Positions 28,317 through 36,388 of a stretch of DNA of 48,201 bases are shown in pieces. A model generated the notes under the pieces. The model did not search any database. It was not told the origin of the DNA and saw nothing but the letters and a program-made list of their open reading frames with translations. A program made the position numbers and the translations under genes. The first letter of the stretch is position 1. Each line of letters begins with the position of its first letter. Source of the DNA: Deltaproteobacteria bacterium (GTDB lineage Bacteria > Myxococcota_A > UBA9160 > UBA4427). The DNA lies in the NCBI GenBank assembly GCA_002691205.1, contig NZHD01000069.1:1-48201 (forward strand), read 5' to 3'.

Positions 28317-28345
28317 TTATAATCGATTCACCGACCTCGGCACAA
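28317..28345 (-). promoter_or_regulatory. Candidate sigma-70 promoter of the helicase gene
   Basis: On the minus strand TTGTGC (28340-28345) and TTATAA (28317-28322) are separated by 17 bases. The -10 region continues as AAT and the start site would be near 28310, about 34 bases before the TTG start at 28276. This suggests the helicase gene is transcribed separately from the channel operon upstream. Confidence 0.45.
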
Positions 28346-28428
28346 GCGTTTTTTTGCAAATTTTACAGCTCCGAAAACCGACTCGAGACAAGAATCCACC
28401 TGCACGAAACGGCGTTCTGCTAAGCCAG

Positions 28429-28458
28429 AAAACCTCTCGGTCGAGGGGACTAAAAAAA
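28429..28458 (-). terminator. Weak terminator-like element after the channel operon
   Basis: Reading the minus strand just after the last ExbD-like gene, a run of seven T (28452-28458) is followed by a short hairpin, CCTC-gaccga-GAGG (28433-28446), and then four T. The stem is only four base pairs, so termination efficiency is doubtful. Confidence 0.3.
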
Positions 28459-28475
28459 CGCCCACATCCAATCAA

Positions 28476-29513
28476 TCAATCGATCAGGACCCGAGACCGC
28501 CGAGGGCCCAACAACTGCACCCCCACTGGATGTAGACCCTCCACGGGATTCCAGGCCACATCAAAACCGCTCGATTCGGCGAGATAACGCGCCTCCAGAT
28601 ACACCTCAAAACTATCCGGCCAAACCCAGAACTGTATAAAACGACGTCTGGGTGAACTTTCTTCAAGGTCTATGCGAAATTTTGAGTCGCCCAACCTCAA
28701 TTCGGACAACGAATCACCGGATTCTTTTTGACGCCAGGCGAGTCCCGCAAAAAGCGATTTTGAGTTCTCGTCCTGAAGAGACCAATAGAAGTTTTCGTCG
28801 CCCAACATACGCTTATGTTTTTCGAAAAAATTGGTCATCCAGCGACGCTCTTCAGAGCTGTAGCCTTGCTCCACACGCCCAAGTGCCAGCTGAATGCCAT
28901 CCTCCAGTTGCTTCACCAAAGCCGTTCCATCCACCGCCGTGATCCGTCCGTATCGAGCCAAGAAGACGAGAGCGCTCTTGTTCTTCGGAGGTGGCCGGGG
29001 ATCCGGCAGACGAGCAATCTTCGGACGCTGCTCGGTCGCGACCCCTTTAAGAAGGTCATCCAGTTTTGAAATTCGTGTTTGCTCCTGGGAAAGCGATTCC
29101 TCTAGCTTTCTCGCAATTCGTCCCTGCTCGGCCACGAAGGCGGCCCATGAACTGGGGTCTTGGCCCCGCACATTCTCGGCGCCGGCCAGCCCTTCCAATT
29201 TTTCAAGCAACGGGGCTGCAGCCTCGAGCAACATCCCCTCTCGCTGAGCCGTGGCGGGCATCGCCTGAAGTTCTCCTTGAGCTCGAGCAATCGCTTCTTC
29301 AACTTCCTCGCTTTGGGCCTCCGATGCCTCGACCACCACTGGCGTCAGCTCATCGGGAGCGGCTTCTTCTGTGATCCGCTCAAGAGCGTCCCCCACCGAC
29401 AATTGCGCGACGGCCACTAACATAACCAGAATACCCACTACATTGGCCATCGTATCCAGAAGAGAATCTAAATTTTGCCCTTCGCGCTGTCCTCGAGAAT
29501 GACGACGGCTCAT
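28476..29513 (-). CDS. ExbD/TolR-like subunit with coiled coil and unknown C-terminal domain
   Basis: The 345-residue protein has a short arginine-rich cytoplasmic N-terminus and one membrane helix (about residues 17-38, SLLDTMANVVGILVMLVAV). D20 lies where ExbD/TolR/MotB carry the proton-binding aspartate. A long charged helical region (about 45-165) likely forms a coiled coil in the periplasm. After a Pro-rich linker (PDPRPPPKNKS) the last 160 residues form a folded domain I do not recognise (FEVYLEARYLAESSGFDVAWNP). It should pair with the first ExbD-like protein inside the ExbB-type channel, converting proton flow into motion. Its start overlaps the stop of the preceding gene by four bases (ATGA). 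Confidence 0.65.
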   Translation of the reverse strand: MSRRHSRGQREGQNLDSLLDTMANVVGILVMLVAVAQLSVGDALERITEEAAPDELTPVVVEASEAQSEEVEEAIARAQGELQAMPATAQREGMLLEAAAPLLEKLEGLAGAENVRGQDPSSWAAFVAEQGRIARKLEESLSQEQTRISKLDDLLKGVATEQRPKIARLPDPRPPPKNKSALVFLARYGRITAVDGTALVKQLEDGIQLALGRVEQGYSSEERRWMTNFFEKHKRMLGDENFYWSLQDENSKSLFAGLAWRQKESGDSLSELRLGDSKFRIDLEESSPRRRFIQFWVWPDSFEVYLEARYLAESSGFDVAWNPVEGLHPVGVQLLGPRRSRVLID

Positions 29514-30307
29514 CGTGACTTTTCCCTCAACATTGAAAAGTCGATCTCACCTGTTCCCGGCAGCGGGAGCTTCGCGTTCCGAACATTTAACTGGTCCGCG
29601 ATGCGAGAAGCTTGAGTATGCGTCTCTACCCCATCTGGCCGAATCATAAAGATCACAATGGCGTCCGAGATATTCCGGACACGCCGGAGGAAACGCTTAA
29701 AGTCGCGATCAAATTCAAGCTGATCGCTTGGGTATCGACCTGCAGTATCGCCATAGCGATGAAACAACTCGACATACTCAGCCGTACATAAGACCAGATA
29801 AGGAATTTGATCCCTTGACATGCCACTGGGGTCAATGATGATGGGAGCGCCGGCCTGAAGGGCCTCTTTTTTTTCAATTTCGGCCGCCTTGCTTTTCGCA
29901 GTGGCCGCAAGACGAATCACTTGCCCTTCCAAGAGGCCTTGCTGTTCTTTTAGGTCGGCGGCCTCCTCCTGAAGTGAAACTAGCCGTTCAAGTTCTTCTA
30001 GAGAAATCTCTCGATCGAGGCCGAGCCCCTCTAAACGGCGCCCCAGTTCGTCCTGTCTCTGGGCCTGCTCGGCCCTCTTTTCTAGCTGAGCCTCAATTTC
30101 CAGGAGACGTGCTTTCCCTCCAGCCAAGGACATCTTCGCCGTCTGGAGTCGTTCGGCCAACCAAATTTGCTCCACGGACGCACCTCCCATGTGCCCCACC
30201 GCCATAGCCGACAGCAACAAAGTCAGGGTCCCAATCACGCAGGCCAACACACTTAGGAAGGGAAACAGAGAGACGGCCGTTTCATCGCGACGTCGACGTC
30301 GGGCCAT
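29510..30307 (-). CDS. ExbD/TolR-like subunit lacking the membrane aspartate
   Basis: The 265-residue protein has a basic N-terminus (RRRRRDE), one membrane helix (about 15-35, FPFLSVLACVIGTLTLLLSA) and a predicted coiled coil (about 45-150). A C-terminal periplasmic domain follows (IPYLVLCTAEYVELFHRYG to LPLPGTGEIDFS) that resembles ExbD-type alpha/beta domains. Aligned to ExbD, the proton-site position is S19 rather than aspartate. It is the partner of the next gene, whose helix does keep an aspartate. The start is three bases after the stop of the channel gene, and the stop overlaps the next start, so all three are made as one operon. Confidence 0.6.
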   Translation of the reverse strand: MARRRRRDETAVSLFPFLSVLACVIGTLTLLLSAMAVGHMGGASVEQIWLAERLQTAKMSLAGGKARLLEIEAQLEKRAEQAQRQDELGRRLEGLGLDREISLEELERLVSLQEEAADLKEQQGLLEGQVIRLAATAKSKAAEIEKKEALQAGAPIIIDPSGMSRDQIPYLVLCTAEYVELFHRYGDTAGRYPSDQLEFDRDFKRFLRRVRNISDAIVIFMIRPDGVETHTQASRIADQLNVRNAKLPLPGTGEIDFSMLREKSR

Positions 30308-30310
30308 GGG

Positions 30311-31363
30311 TCAGCTCGATCGGGAGCCCCGTCGTTCCAAGGCCTCCAGCAGGGCATCCGCCCATTTGTCGCCCCAAGCCGCCAAACCATCGGTGGCGGG
30401 CGAAGCCGGCTCATGGGCTTCAAGGCGTGAAACAAACTGGCGTTGACAATAGTCATCCACCCGGGCCAGATAGTCCTCCTCGGCTTTCTGCAAAGAACTC
30501 GTGGGGAACATGATAAAAATACTCGTCACAAGCGCCAGAAGCGTTGTGTCAAACGCAACGCCCAGACCTGATGTCACGCCCCCAATAGAGTCCTTCATCA
30601 CGTCAAGATCTGCAGCGCTTGAAACGGCCTCGGAAAAGCCGGCCACTGAAGCTCCGATTCCCAGCACGGTGCCGATAAACCCGAGAATCGGAATGGCCCA
30701 AATAAAAACGCGGAGCATCGTGTAACTCGACTCAATGGAGTTTTCATCGCGCTCCGCCTGCAACCGAAGCTGATCTACGGTTTCAGACACGCTTTGCCGC
30801 GCAGCAAAGTACTCCAGTGCTCTGACCAAGCGGCGAATCAAAAAGTTTTCAGGGAGGGCCTGCGAAAGGGTCTTGAGGTGAGCACTGAATTCGGGCGACG
30901 CCTCAGGAGTGATCCTCTCCCCGACACTGTTGGGGAGTAAATCTTGCTCAAAGACACGGATCTCTTGGCTCAGCCGGCGGTAACGAGCCACCAAGAGAAC
31001 GCCCGACCAAAAAGCCAAGTCGCTGATGACATAGGGGACCCACCCCCGATGGCCGAAGAGTTGTCCAAAATAGGTCTCATCCAGGGGGCCCACGACGAGA
31101 ACATAAAAGACCAGAGTCAAGACCACGGCGATGGCTCCGGTCACCCCAAGCCCAATCTCTCCGGGAGCCCCCTCGCCCGGACTGGGCGAACCCTTTCCTG
31201 CCCGAGGAACCAGCGACTCAGAGGACGCCCCCTCCTCAGAGGGCGGCAAAATATAGGACCGGTCACACTCCGAGCAATCAATCACTGCCCCCGCCCGTGT
31301 TCCGACCGCGACGAAACCTGAAGTCTGGCAATGGGGACACATAGTCTGTTGGGAGGATTTCAT
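30311..31363 (-). CDS. MotA/TolQ/ExbB-type proton channel protein with zinc ribbon
   Basis: The 350-residue protein starts with a zinc-ribbon-like segment (C9-x-x-C12 and C30-x-x-C33). It then has two membrane helices (GVTGAIAVVLTLVFYVLVV and VISDLAFWSGVLLVARY) and, further on, the two signature helices of the MotA/TolQ/ExbB family (WAIPILGFIGTVLGIGA and GLGVAFDTTLLALVTSIFI). The cytoplasmic helices between carry RLVRALEYFAARQSV. It should form the pentameric stator channel for the two ExbD-like proteins. The frame is open upstream to 31645, but that stretch is not family-like and overlaps the divergent PEGA gene. The ATG at 31363 places the ribbon at the N-terminus. It is the first gene of a tight operon. 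Confidence 0.75.
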   Translation of the reverse strand: MKSSQQTMCPHCQTSGFVAVGTRAGAVIDCSECDRSYILPPSEEGASSESLVPRAGKGSPSPGEGAPGEIGLGVTGAIAVVLTLVFYVLVVGPLDETYFGQLFGHRGWVPYVISDLAFWSGVLLVARYRRLSQEIRVFEQDLLPNSVGERITPEASPEFSAHLKTLSQALPENFLIRRLVRALEYFAARQSVSETVDQLRLQAERDENSIESSYTMLRVFIWAIPILGFIGTVLGIGASVAGFSEAVSSAADLDVMKDSIGGVTSGLGVAFDTTLLALVTSIFIMFPTSSLQKAEEDYLARVDDYCQRQFVSRLEAHEPASPATDGLAAWGDKWADALLEALERRGSRSS

Positions 31364-31453
31364 AGCCTCAGAGGTTCCTTCTTTTTCTTTTTTAAACCGA
31401 CTTCTCTTCCCAGAGGGTAGAGGCTCGGCGCCTAGGCAGGTAGCCTCTTCTTT

Positions 31454-32701
31454 ATGTTCCGTTTTCGTCGCTCTCAAAAAGCCCTCTTGGCTCGAACTCT
31501 TCTCGGCTTGCCCGAGGAGGCCTCTCAGGCCCAATGGGCGGAAGCGGCGGAATCCCTGCGGCGGCATATCCGTGAGCGTCGAGATCGGTCCGAAGAAAGC
31601 CTTTTTCGTTCTGCTCGAGAAACCGAGCTTCAGCGCCTTGAACAAACCCTCGCCCCGAGTCCGGCCTCCGCGCCCAAAAAACGGCCACGCGCTCTTCCGG
31701 GGAAGACCCCGTTTTTCTGGGGGGCGGCACTGGTTCTCGTCGCCCTCGCAGGTCTTCGATTCGGCCTCGCTTATCTATCCAATGAAAGCCCCCCCCTCTC
31801 GCCCTCGCCCCGGCCTAGCCTGGCTGTCCTCGCTGACCCTCCCGGCGCCACGTTCTGGCTCCTCGACCCCAGCGACGAAAGCGTCCTCATCCGAGCCGCA
31901 GCCAACGGGCAGAGTTCGGAATGGCCGGAAGGCGAATACCAACTGCGCGTCGAACACCCGGATTGCCCAGACACATGGGACCGCATGATCCGCCTTCCGT
32001 CGGGCGGAAACAAAGTCTTTGAGCCTCGGCTCTGCCAGGGCGAAGCCCAATTGATCGTCCGGGGCAATCTCGCCAACGACCGCGTCCAAGTCGATGGTTT
32101 CGACGTGGGGCCATCCGGAGAAACCCCTCACCCCCTGCGTGTGGGCAAGCATCGCGTCAGTGTGCAAAAGGAAGGCTTTGTTCCCTGGGAGGCTCAGGTG
32201 GCCCTCCGTCCCGATCAAACCCTCACCCTTTTGGCCGAGCTTACGCCCGAGGCCTCGGCCACTTCGGAAGCGAAGAACTCACCCCCACCCGCGAACCCAA
32301 CGTCTTCGGCCTCATCGCCGCCTCCCCCGCCGCCTCCGGCCGGAGCCCCCGGCCGTTCGTCCCCCGAAAGCGATTTCAAGGAGCGGACTTCGCTCAAGCC
32401 CGGCCCGGGCCTGGGAGGCTCAAAAACTTGGCACGATGCCATCAAACACGAACTCGTGTCTACATACGACCAAAACGGCTCCCGAAGTCTCGACACCCAA
32501 GAAGAGCTTCTGTCGATTCCTTGCTCAGTTTGGCTCAATATTGAAAAGCAATACGAGACCGGAGGACTCGGCGTCGACATGACCCATCTCTACGGGTTTG
32601 ACGGCTCCGACGCCCCAGCGAACACCCTTGGCATCACATACGGACTTCGAGGTGAAGCCTTCCAGCGCATGAAGGATTGCGGACTTAAAACCCGACTCTA
32701 A
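31454..32701 (+). CDS. Membrane-anchored PEGA-domain protein with EF-hand-like loop
   Basis: The 415-residue protein has a charged cytoplasmic N-terminus (1-84) that looks like a small helical domain (LGLPEEASQAQWAEAAESL). One membrane helix follows (about 86-108). Next come two PEGA-type beta modules of about 70 residues each (ADPPGATFWLLD start, then IVRGNLANDRVQVDGFDVG to LTLLAEL), a Pro/Ser-rich linker, and a C-terminal domain with an EF-hand-type loop at residues 339-350 (DQNGSRSLDTQE). PEGA domains often sit near surface or envelope machines. It is transcribed divergently from the zinc-ribbon channel gene with 90 bases between, so co-regulation is likely. The ribosome binding site is weak. 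Confidence 0.65.
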   Translation: MFRFRRSQKALLARTLLGLPEEASQAQWAEAAESLRRHIRERRDRSEESLFRSARETELQRLEQTLAPSPASAPKKRPRALPGKTPFFWGAALVLVALAGLRFGLAYLSNESPPLSPSPRPSLAVLADPPGATFWLLDPSDESVLIRAAANGQSSEWPEGEYQLRVEHPDCPDTWDRMIRLPSGGNKVFEPRLCQGEAQLIVRGNLANDRVQVDGFDVGPSGETPHPLRVGKHRVSVQKEGFVPWEAQVALRPDQTLTLLAELTPEASATSEAKNSPPPANPTSSASSPPPPPPPAGAPGRSSPESDFKERTSLKPGPGLGGSKTWHDAIKHELVSTYDQNGSRSLDTQEELLSIPCSVWLNIEKQYETGGLGVDMTHLYGFDGSDAPANTLGITYGLRGEAFQRMKDCGLKTRL

Positions 32702-32714
32702 GCGAAACCCTGCC

Positions 32715-35351
32715 CTAGTAGCTGGCTCCAATTCGCACGCCCCAGGTTCGCGGAGGCTCGTACGCGCCGAGAACAGGACGGCCCAGCAGACTACTCCCGA
32801 CACTCTGAGTCGAACGAACGTCCTGGTCGGTCAGGTTGTCCGCAAACCCCTCCACGAACAGATTCGCATCATCGGATTCCCAGCGCATGCGCACCTGAAG
32901 CTTCCCGAACCAAGGCTGTTCATCCTCAGGTCGATTCGCCGCCGTGAAGTAAATCGCGGAAGAAACCGTGTACTGAATTCGAGGAATCAGGGCCCCAAAG
33001 CCCGACGGCAGGCGCCATAGATAGTCGGCCGCCAGCGTGGCCGAATGCTCGGGCGCACGCACCATCTGATTCCCGGAGAAATCGGTATTAGGGATACCCG
33101 TCGTAAAATCAAAACCCTGATAATCCACGTACTTCGCATTGAGATAGCCATAGACGACGCTCAGAGAGAGATCGTCCAAGAAAGTCGGCTGCCAAATCCC
33201 CTCGAACTCGACCCCCCAGGTTCTGGCCTCGGCTGCATTCTGGATAAAGCCCGTATTGTCGAACTGCGAAGCCACCTGCAGGTTGTCGTAGTTGTAGTAG
33301 AAGCCGGTCACGTTCGCCTGGATCGAGTTGTCCATGAAACGGTTTTTAGAACCGATTTCGAGCGCATTCACACTCTCGGGATCCGCGTTCTCGAGAGCAA
33401 CGGGAGGGATCGCGCAATTCAGACCCACCGCAGATCCGTTGATATAACCGGGCTTCCAGCCGTGCGTGTACTTCCCGTAGGCCATGTTCTCATCGGTGAT
33501 GAGATACTCCACCACGATCTCACCCGTAAGAGAATCCCAACTCTCCTCCGTCGAATCACTCTCTCCCGCCGCCGGATAGCCGGGCTGAATACAAGCCGAA
33601 CCGAAAAGTGTCTCCGTCGTCACCTCAGAGCCCCTCCGCACGCCCCTCTTCTTATCGTAGTTCCACCGAAGCCCACTAGACACCTGCAGGGCTTCATCAA
33701 AAAGCAAGAATTTGGCATGCGCATACGGAGCCAGACTCAAATTGTAATTGGATCCATAGGTCTCAGAGCCAATGAGCGGGATCTCATTATTAAGGATGAG
33801 GAAACTCGGCCTACAGGCCCCCTGTTGGATCACGCACGCATTAAAAATAGTCGACTCTCCATTGAGCCCTGGAAGACCCGTGGTCAACTCGCCATCCGCG
33901 TCAAGAAAGAAAAATCCAACAAGCCATTCCATCTTTGCGACTTTGAGATCGAAAGGCTCAAGGCTACGCAGATGGCCATCCACGACCCGGTCCTGCGTAC
34001 TGGCTGTCACATTGGCCGTCACCATAGGCGCTTCGGTGAGATCCCCATCAAAATTCTGAGCGCGGGTCTCCGAACGGTAGGAGCCCACGACCGAAAATTC
34101 GACTTTGTCCTGGATATTCCAAACCAAGGTACCGTTCACATCCCAGCTATGGATGTCCTGAAACTGCCTCGTATCCTTATAGATTTGGCGAGGATCCGAC
34201 GGCTTCGGCGCAATCAAATTCGGCGTATCAAGCGGGCCCCATCCGGGCGGCTTCGTTGATGCAAATGGATCCACATAAATATCCACCGGCGACGTAGTGA
34301 AGAGGTATTCCCCGGGATACGGGTCGATCATCACGTTGCTCCAACCGACCCCGCCCTGATGATTGTAGTTGCCGCGCAAGTTGAGCGACAGATCATCGGT
34401 GATGTCAAGTGCGACCTGAGGTCGAATGCCCCAGTTTTTCGCATCATTGGCGTCCTGCTCGGTTCCCGGGTAGAAAAGATTTTCTTGGAAGCCATCCCGG
34501 TAGTCCATGTACCCAGCCACACGCATGGCCATCCGCTCTTCGATGATGGGCACATTGACGACACCTCGGGCCGAAACCTGATTGTACGAACCGGTGAGAA
34601 CATCTCCGAAAATTTCAAACTCATCCGTCGGTGCGCGCGTCGAGACATTGATAGCCCCCGCCGTTGAGTTCCGACCCCAAAGAGTTCCTTGTGGGCCTCG
34701 AAGAACTTCGATCTGAGCCAAGTCATAAAAACTGAGCGCGCTCGCCGCTGTCGGATTGTTCTGATAAATCCCATCGATATTGAAAGCCACCGAAGGGTCC
34801 GCAAACCCATCACTCCCGATTCCGCGAATGGTAATTCGGGATACACCAAACGTTTCACCGTACTGAAGGTTTGGAACTTGAGTCGCCAGCGCCTCAACGT
34901 CGTAGATACCCCGGTCAAAGAGTTGGGCCCCGCTCAAAGCCGTAATAGCAGAGGGCGTCTCTTGAAGACTCGAAGAACGCTTTTGCGCCGTGACCATCAC
35001 TTCCTCGATGCCCGAATAATCGACGTCCTCGCCCATTTGGCCTTCGATGGGCACCGTATCCTCAATGCCCCCCGCCTCAAGGATCGGCTCGCCATCCGCC
35101 GCTTTGATCGCTTCGGGCGTCGGGTCGGCCACAACGAGGTTCGGATCGGCCTCGTCTCGCGCCTGGGCCTCAGGCGTGGATTTCTCATCGGACGAAGAAG
35201 ACGAAGGCGGGGAAGACTGAGATTGCCCCCAAGCGCCTCCCGCGCAGAAGCCGCCTATAAAGATAAACAGGCTGGCGGCCAGAGCGAGTCTAGACCCTCG
35301 CACCCAAACGTGGCTTCTTGAATCCTTGGTCAAACGATGCGCGTTCTTCAT
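32715..35351 (-). CDS. TonB-dependent outer-membrane receptor
   Basis: The 878-residue precursor has a signal peptide (LALAASLFIFIGGFCAGG, cleavage after WGQ) and then an acidic, Ser-rich spacer. A TonB box follows (EEVMVTAQKR), with a plug domain (RGIGSDGFADPSVAFNIDGIY and the IEVLRGPQGTLWGRNSTAGAIN motif) and a 22-stranded barrel ending in an aromatic residue (VRIGASY). It imports a bulky ligand using TonB energy. The sequence resembles the sphingomonad/Halieaceae-type receptors for complex organic compounds more than siderophore receptors, but the ligand is unknown. The ATG at 35351 has AGGAGG at a slightly long 12 bases. The TonB operon lies 1.5 kb away on the opposite strand. Confidence 0.92.
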   Translation of the reverse strand: MKNAHRLTKDSRSHVWVRGSRLALAASLFIFIGGFCAGGAWGQSQSSPPSSSSSDEKSTPEAQARDEADPNLVVADPTPEAIKAADGEPILEAGGIEDTVPIEGQMGEDVDYSGIEEVMVTAQKRSSSLQETPSAITALSGAQLFDRGIYDVEALATQVPNLQYGETFGVSRITIRGIGSDGFADPSVAFNIDGIYQNNPTAASALSFYDLAQIEVLRGPQGTLWGRNSTAGAINVSTRAPTDEFEIFGDVLTGSYNQVSARGVVNVPIIEERMAMRVAGYMDYRDGFQENLFYPGTEQDANDAKNWGIRPQVALDITDDLSLNLRGNYNHQGGVGWSNVMIDPYPGEYLFTTSPVDIYVDPFASTKPPGWGPLDTPNLIAPKPSDPRQIYKDTRQFQDIHSWDVNGTLVWNIQDKVEFSVVGSYRSETRAQNFDGDLTEAPMVTANVTASTQDRVVDGHLRSLEPFDLKVAKMEWLVGFFFLDADGELTTGLPGLNGESTIFNACVIQQGACRPSFLILNNEIPLIGSETYGSNYNLSLAPYAHAKFLLFDEALQVSSGLRWNYDKKRGVRRGSEVTTETLFGSACIQPGYPAAGESDSTEESWDSLTGEIVVEYLITDENMAYGKYTHGWKPGYINGSAVGLNCAIPPVALENADPESVNALEIGSKNRFMDNSIQANVTGFYYNYDNLQVASQFDNTGFIQNAAEARTWGVEFEGIWQPTFLDDLSLSVVYGYLNAKYVDYQGFDFTTGIPNTDFSGNQMVRAPEHSATLAADYLWRLPSGFGALIPRIQYTVSSAIYFTAANRPEDEQPWFGKLQVRMRWESDDANLFVEGFADNLTDQDVRSTQSVGSSLLGRPVLGAYEPPRTWGVRIGASY

Positions 35352-35583
35352 ATCTCGGTCCGTCCTCCTGTGAGACCTCCACCGAGCCACACGACGTTCG
35401 GCGCGACGCATTCGCATCGTCCCGACACACCAGCGCCCCCAGAGCCCCGCGTATCCATTCGTCTTGCGATCCTGCGATTCCGTAAAACACGTTGGCCACG
35501 TCCTGCTCAACTTGCCCTACATGCAATATGCTATCAGCTTCAGACCCAAATGAGAGTCACTTTCTCCCATTACCGGTGGAATC

Positions 35584-35602
35584 ATCGAATTAAAAATTCG
35601 AT
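35584..35602. repeat. Perfect 8-base inverted repeat, operator-like
   Basis: ATCGAATT-aaa-AATTCGAT is a 19-base perfect inverted repeat with a three-base centre. Size and symmetry fit a homodimeric repressor or activator site governing the receptor gene. Neither side has a T-run typical of a terminator. Confidence 0.5.
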
Positions 35603-35655
35603 GTCGAATGTCGTGATATGGCCCCTGTTCGAATCCTCCGCGGGAAGAGAACGCG

Positions 35656-35682
35656 ATCGTCTGAAGATTCTTTCCAGACGAT
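35656..35682. repeat. Inverted repeat between receptor and M41-like gene
   Basis: ATCGTCTG / CAGACGAT form a perfect eight-base stem with an 11-base loop, about 55 bases after the stop of the M41-like gene on the minus strand. No T-run follows, so it may be an RNA structure protecting or ending that transcript, or a second protein site. Confidence 0.35.
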
Positions 35683-35735
35683 GGGGGTCAGATGGGATTC
35701 GTTCTGTCACTTCTCTCACAGAGGCTGAAAACTTC

Positions 35736-36353
35736 TTATAGGTTCTCGAAGGACCGCAGCAAATCGTCCACACGAGCGCCATTTAATCGACCCTGGCTTT
35801 CAAGCACCTCAGCCAAGGCCCCCACCGCCGCCCAATTCGAACGTAAAAGCCGAGCCGCCTCTTCCCAGTATTCGGAAAAGAAGGTCTCGGGAGCCCGATC
35901 ACTGCCCACCAAGGCACACATGGCCGCCAAGGCCGCCCGATCCGCCTTCATGCGCTCAAGCGTGGCCGGGCTCTGGAGATTCTCGGCCCGGGCTTCCCAA
36001 GAAACGAGCAAGGATTCAGCAACAGCCCCTGCGTAAGAAAGGATTCCGTGGGCATCCACAATGGCATCGGATGAGACGGGAGCTGGATTCCCGCGACGAG
36101 GCTCGCCCCCGCTGGGTCGGCAAACCATAGGGATGGGAAGCTTCGAAAAGGTACTTACCCCTCCGGCTTCAGCGCCACGGCCTCGCACCACCACTTCCCG
36201 CACCACTTCCTCGCCGTAGAGCAGAAAACAGATCAAGGCCTGAGCGGCGTCATGAAACGCGTGGCTCCGCGTCTCGTCGCTTTCCCAATTCGGGCCCTCT
36301 GCCTTTCTCGATCTCGGCTGAAGTAAGGTCTCGGTCTGATTCTCAATCAACAT
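35736..36353 (-). CDS. M41-peptidase-like protein with broken HExxH motif
   Basis: The 205-residue protein shows the layout of the FtsH-type (M41) peptidase domain without an ATPase. AFHDAAQALICFLL takes the place of the usual AxHEAGHAvvxxLL, followed by a GGVST strand. Later come helix ILSYAGAVAESLL, an aspartate at D138 in a KADRAALAAM helix and the closing WAAVGALAEVLESQGRLNG. The zinc motif reads H34-D35-A-A-Q38: the catalytic glutamate is aspartate and the second histidine is glutamine, so peptidase activity is unlikely. Stand-alone M41-like proteins occur in many bacteria. AAAGGG is eight bases before the ATG. A near-palindrome sits about 20 bases upstream. Confidence 0.5.
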   Translation of the reverse strand: MLIENQTETLLQPRSRKAEGPNWESDETRSHAFHDAAQALICFLLYGEEVVREVVVRGRGAEAGGVSTFSKLPIPMVCRPSGGEPRRGNPAPVSSDAIVDAHGILSYAGAVAESLLVSWEARAENLQSPATLERMKADRAALAAMCALVGSDRAPETFFSEYWEEAARLLRSNWAAVGALAEVLESQGRLNGARVDDLLRSFENL

Positions 36354-36372
36354 AATCGTCGCCCTTTCATGT

Positions 36373-36388
36373 GCGGCTCCTGAGCCGC
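36373..36388. repeat. Near-palindrome upstream of the M41-like gene
   Basis: GCGGCTC-CT-GAGCCGC has seven-base arms and a two-base centre and lies 20 bases before the start of the M41-like gene, where it could be a repressor site or a leader hairpin. Confidence 0.4.

Larger units (their letters stand above)
35352..35735. other. Non-coding region upstream of the receptor gene
   Basis: These 384 bases hold no convincing gene. They should contain the promoter of the TonB-dependent receptor. Two clear inverted repeats (35584-35602 and 35656-35682) lie about 235 and 305 bases upstream of the receptor start. I saw no obvious Fur-box-like repeat. Confidence 0.45.

Noticed and set aside
28464..28480. 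Tandem ATCA repeat
   Set aside because: Only three to four short units at a gene end; no sign of a functional repeat array.
31364..31645. Upstream extension of the zinc-ribbon channel gene
   Set aside because: It runs through the start of the divergent PEGA gene, reads as low-quality sequence and lacks family similarity.
28476..32701. Zorya defence system
   Set aside because: The operon has a MotA-like channel and a helicase gene is nearby, but there is no OmpA-like ZorB and no ZorC; the helicase is HelD-like with its own promoter candidate.
33045..34259. Long plus-strand open frame inside the receptor gene
   Set aside because: It is antisense to a clear TonB-dependent receptor and its product looks like no protein family.
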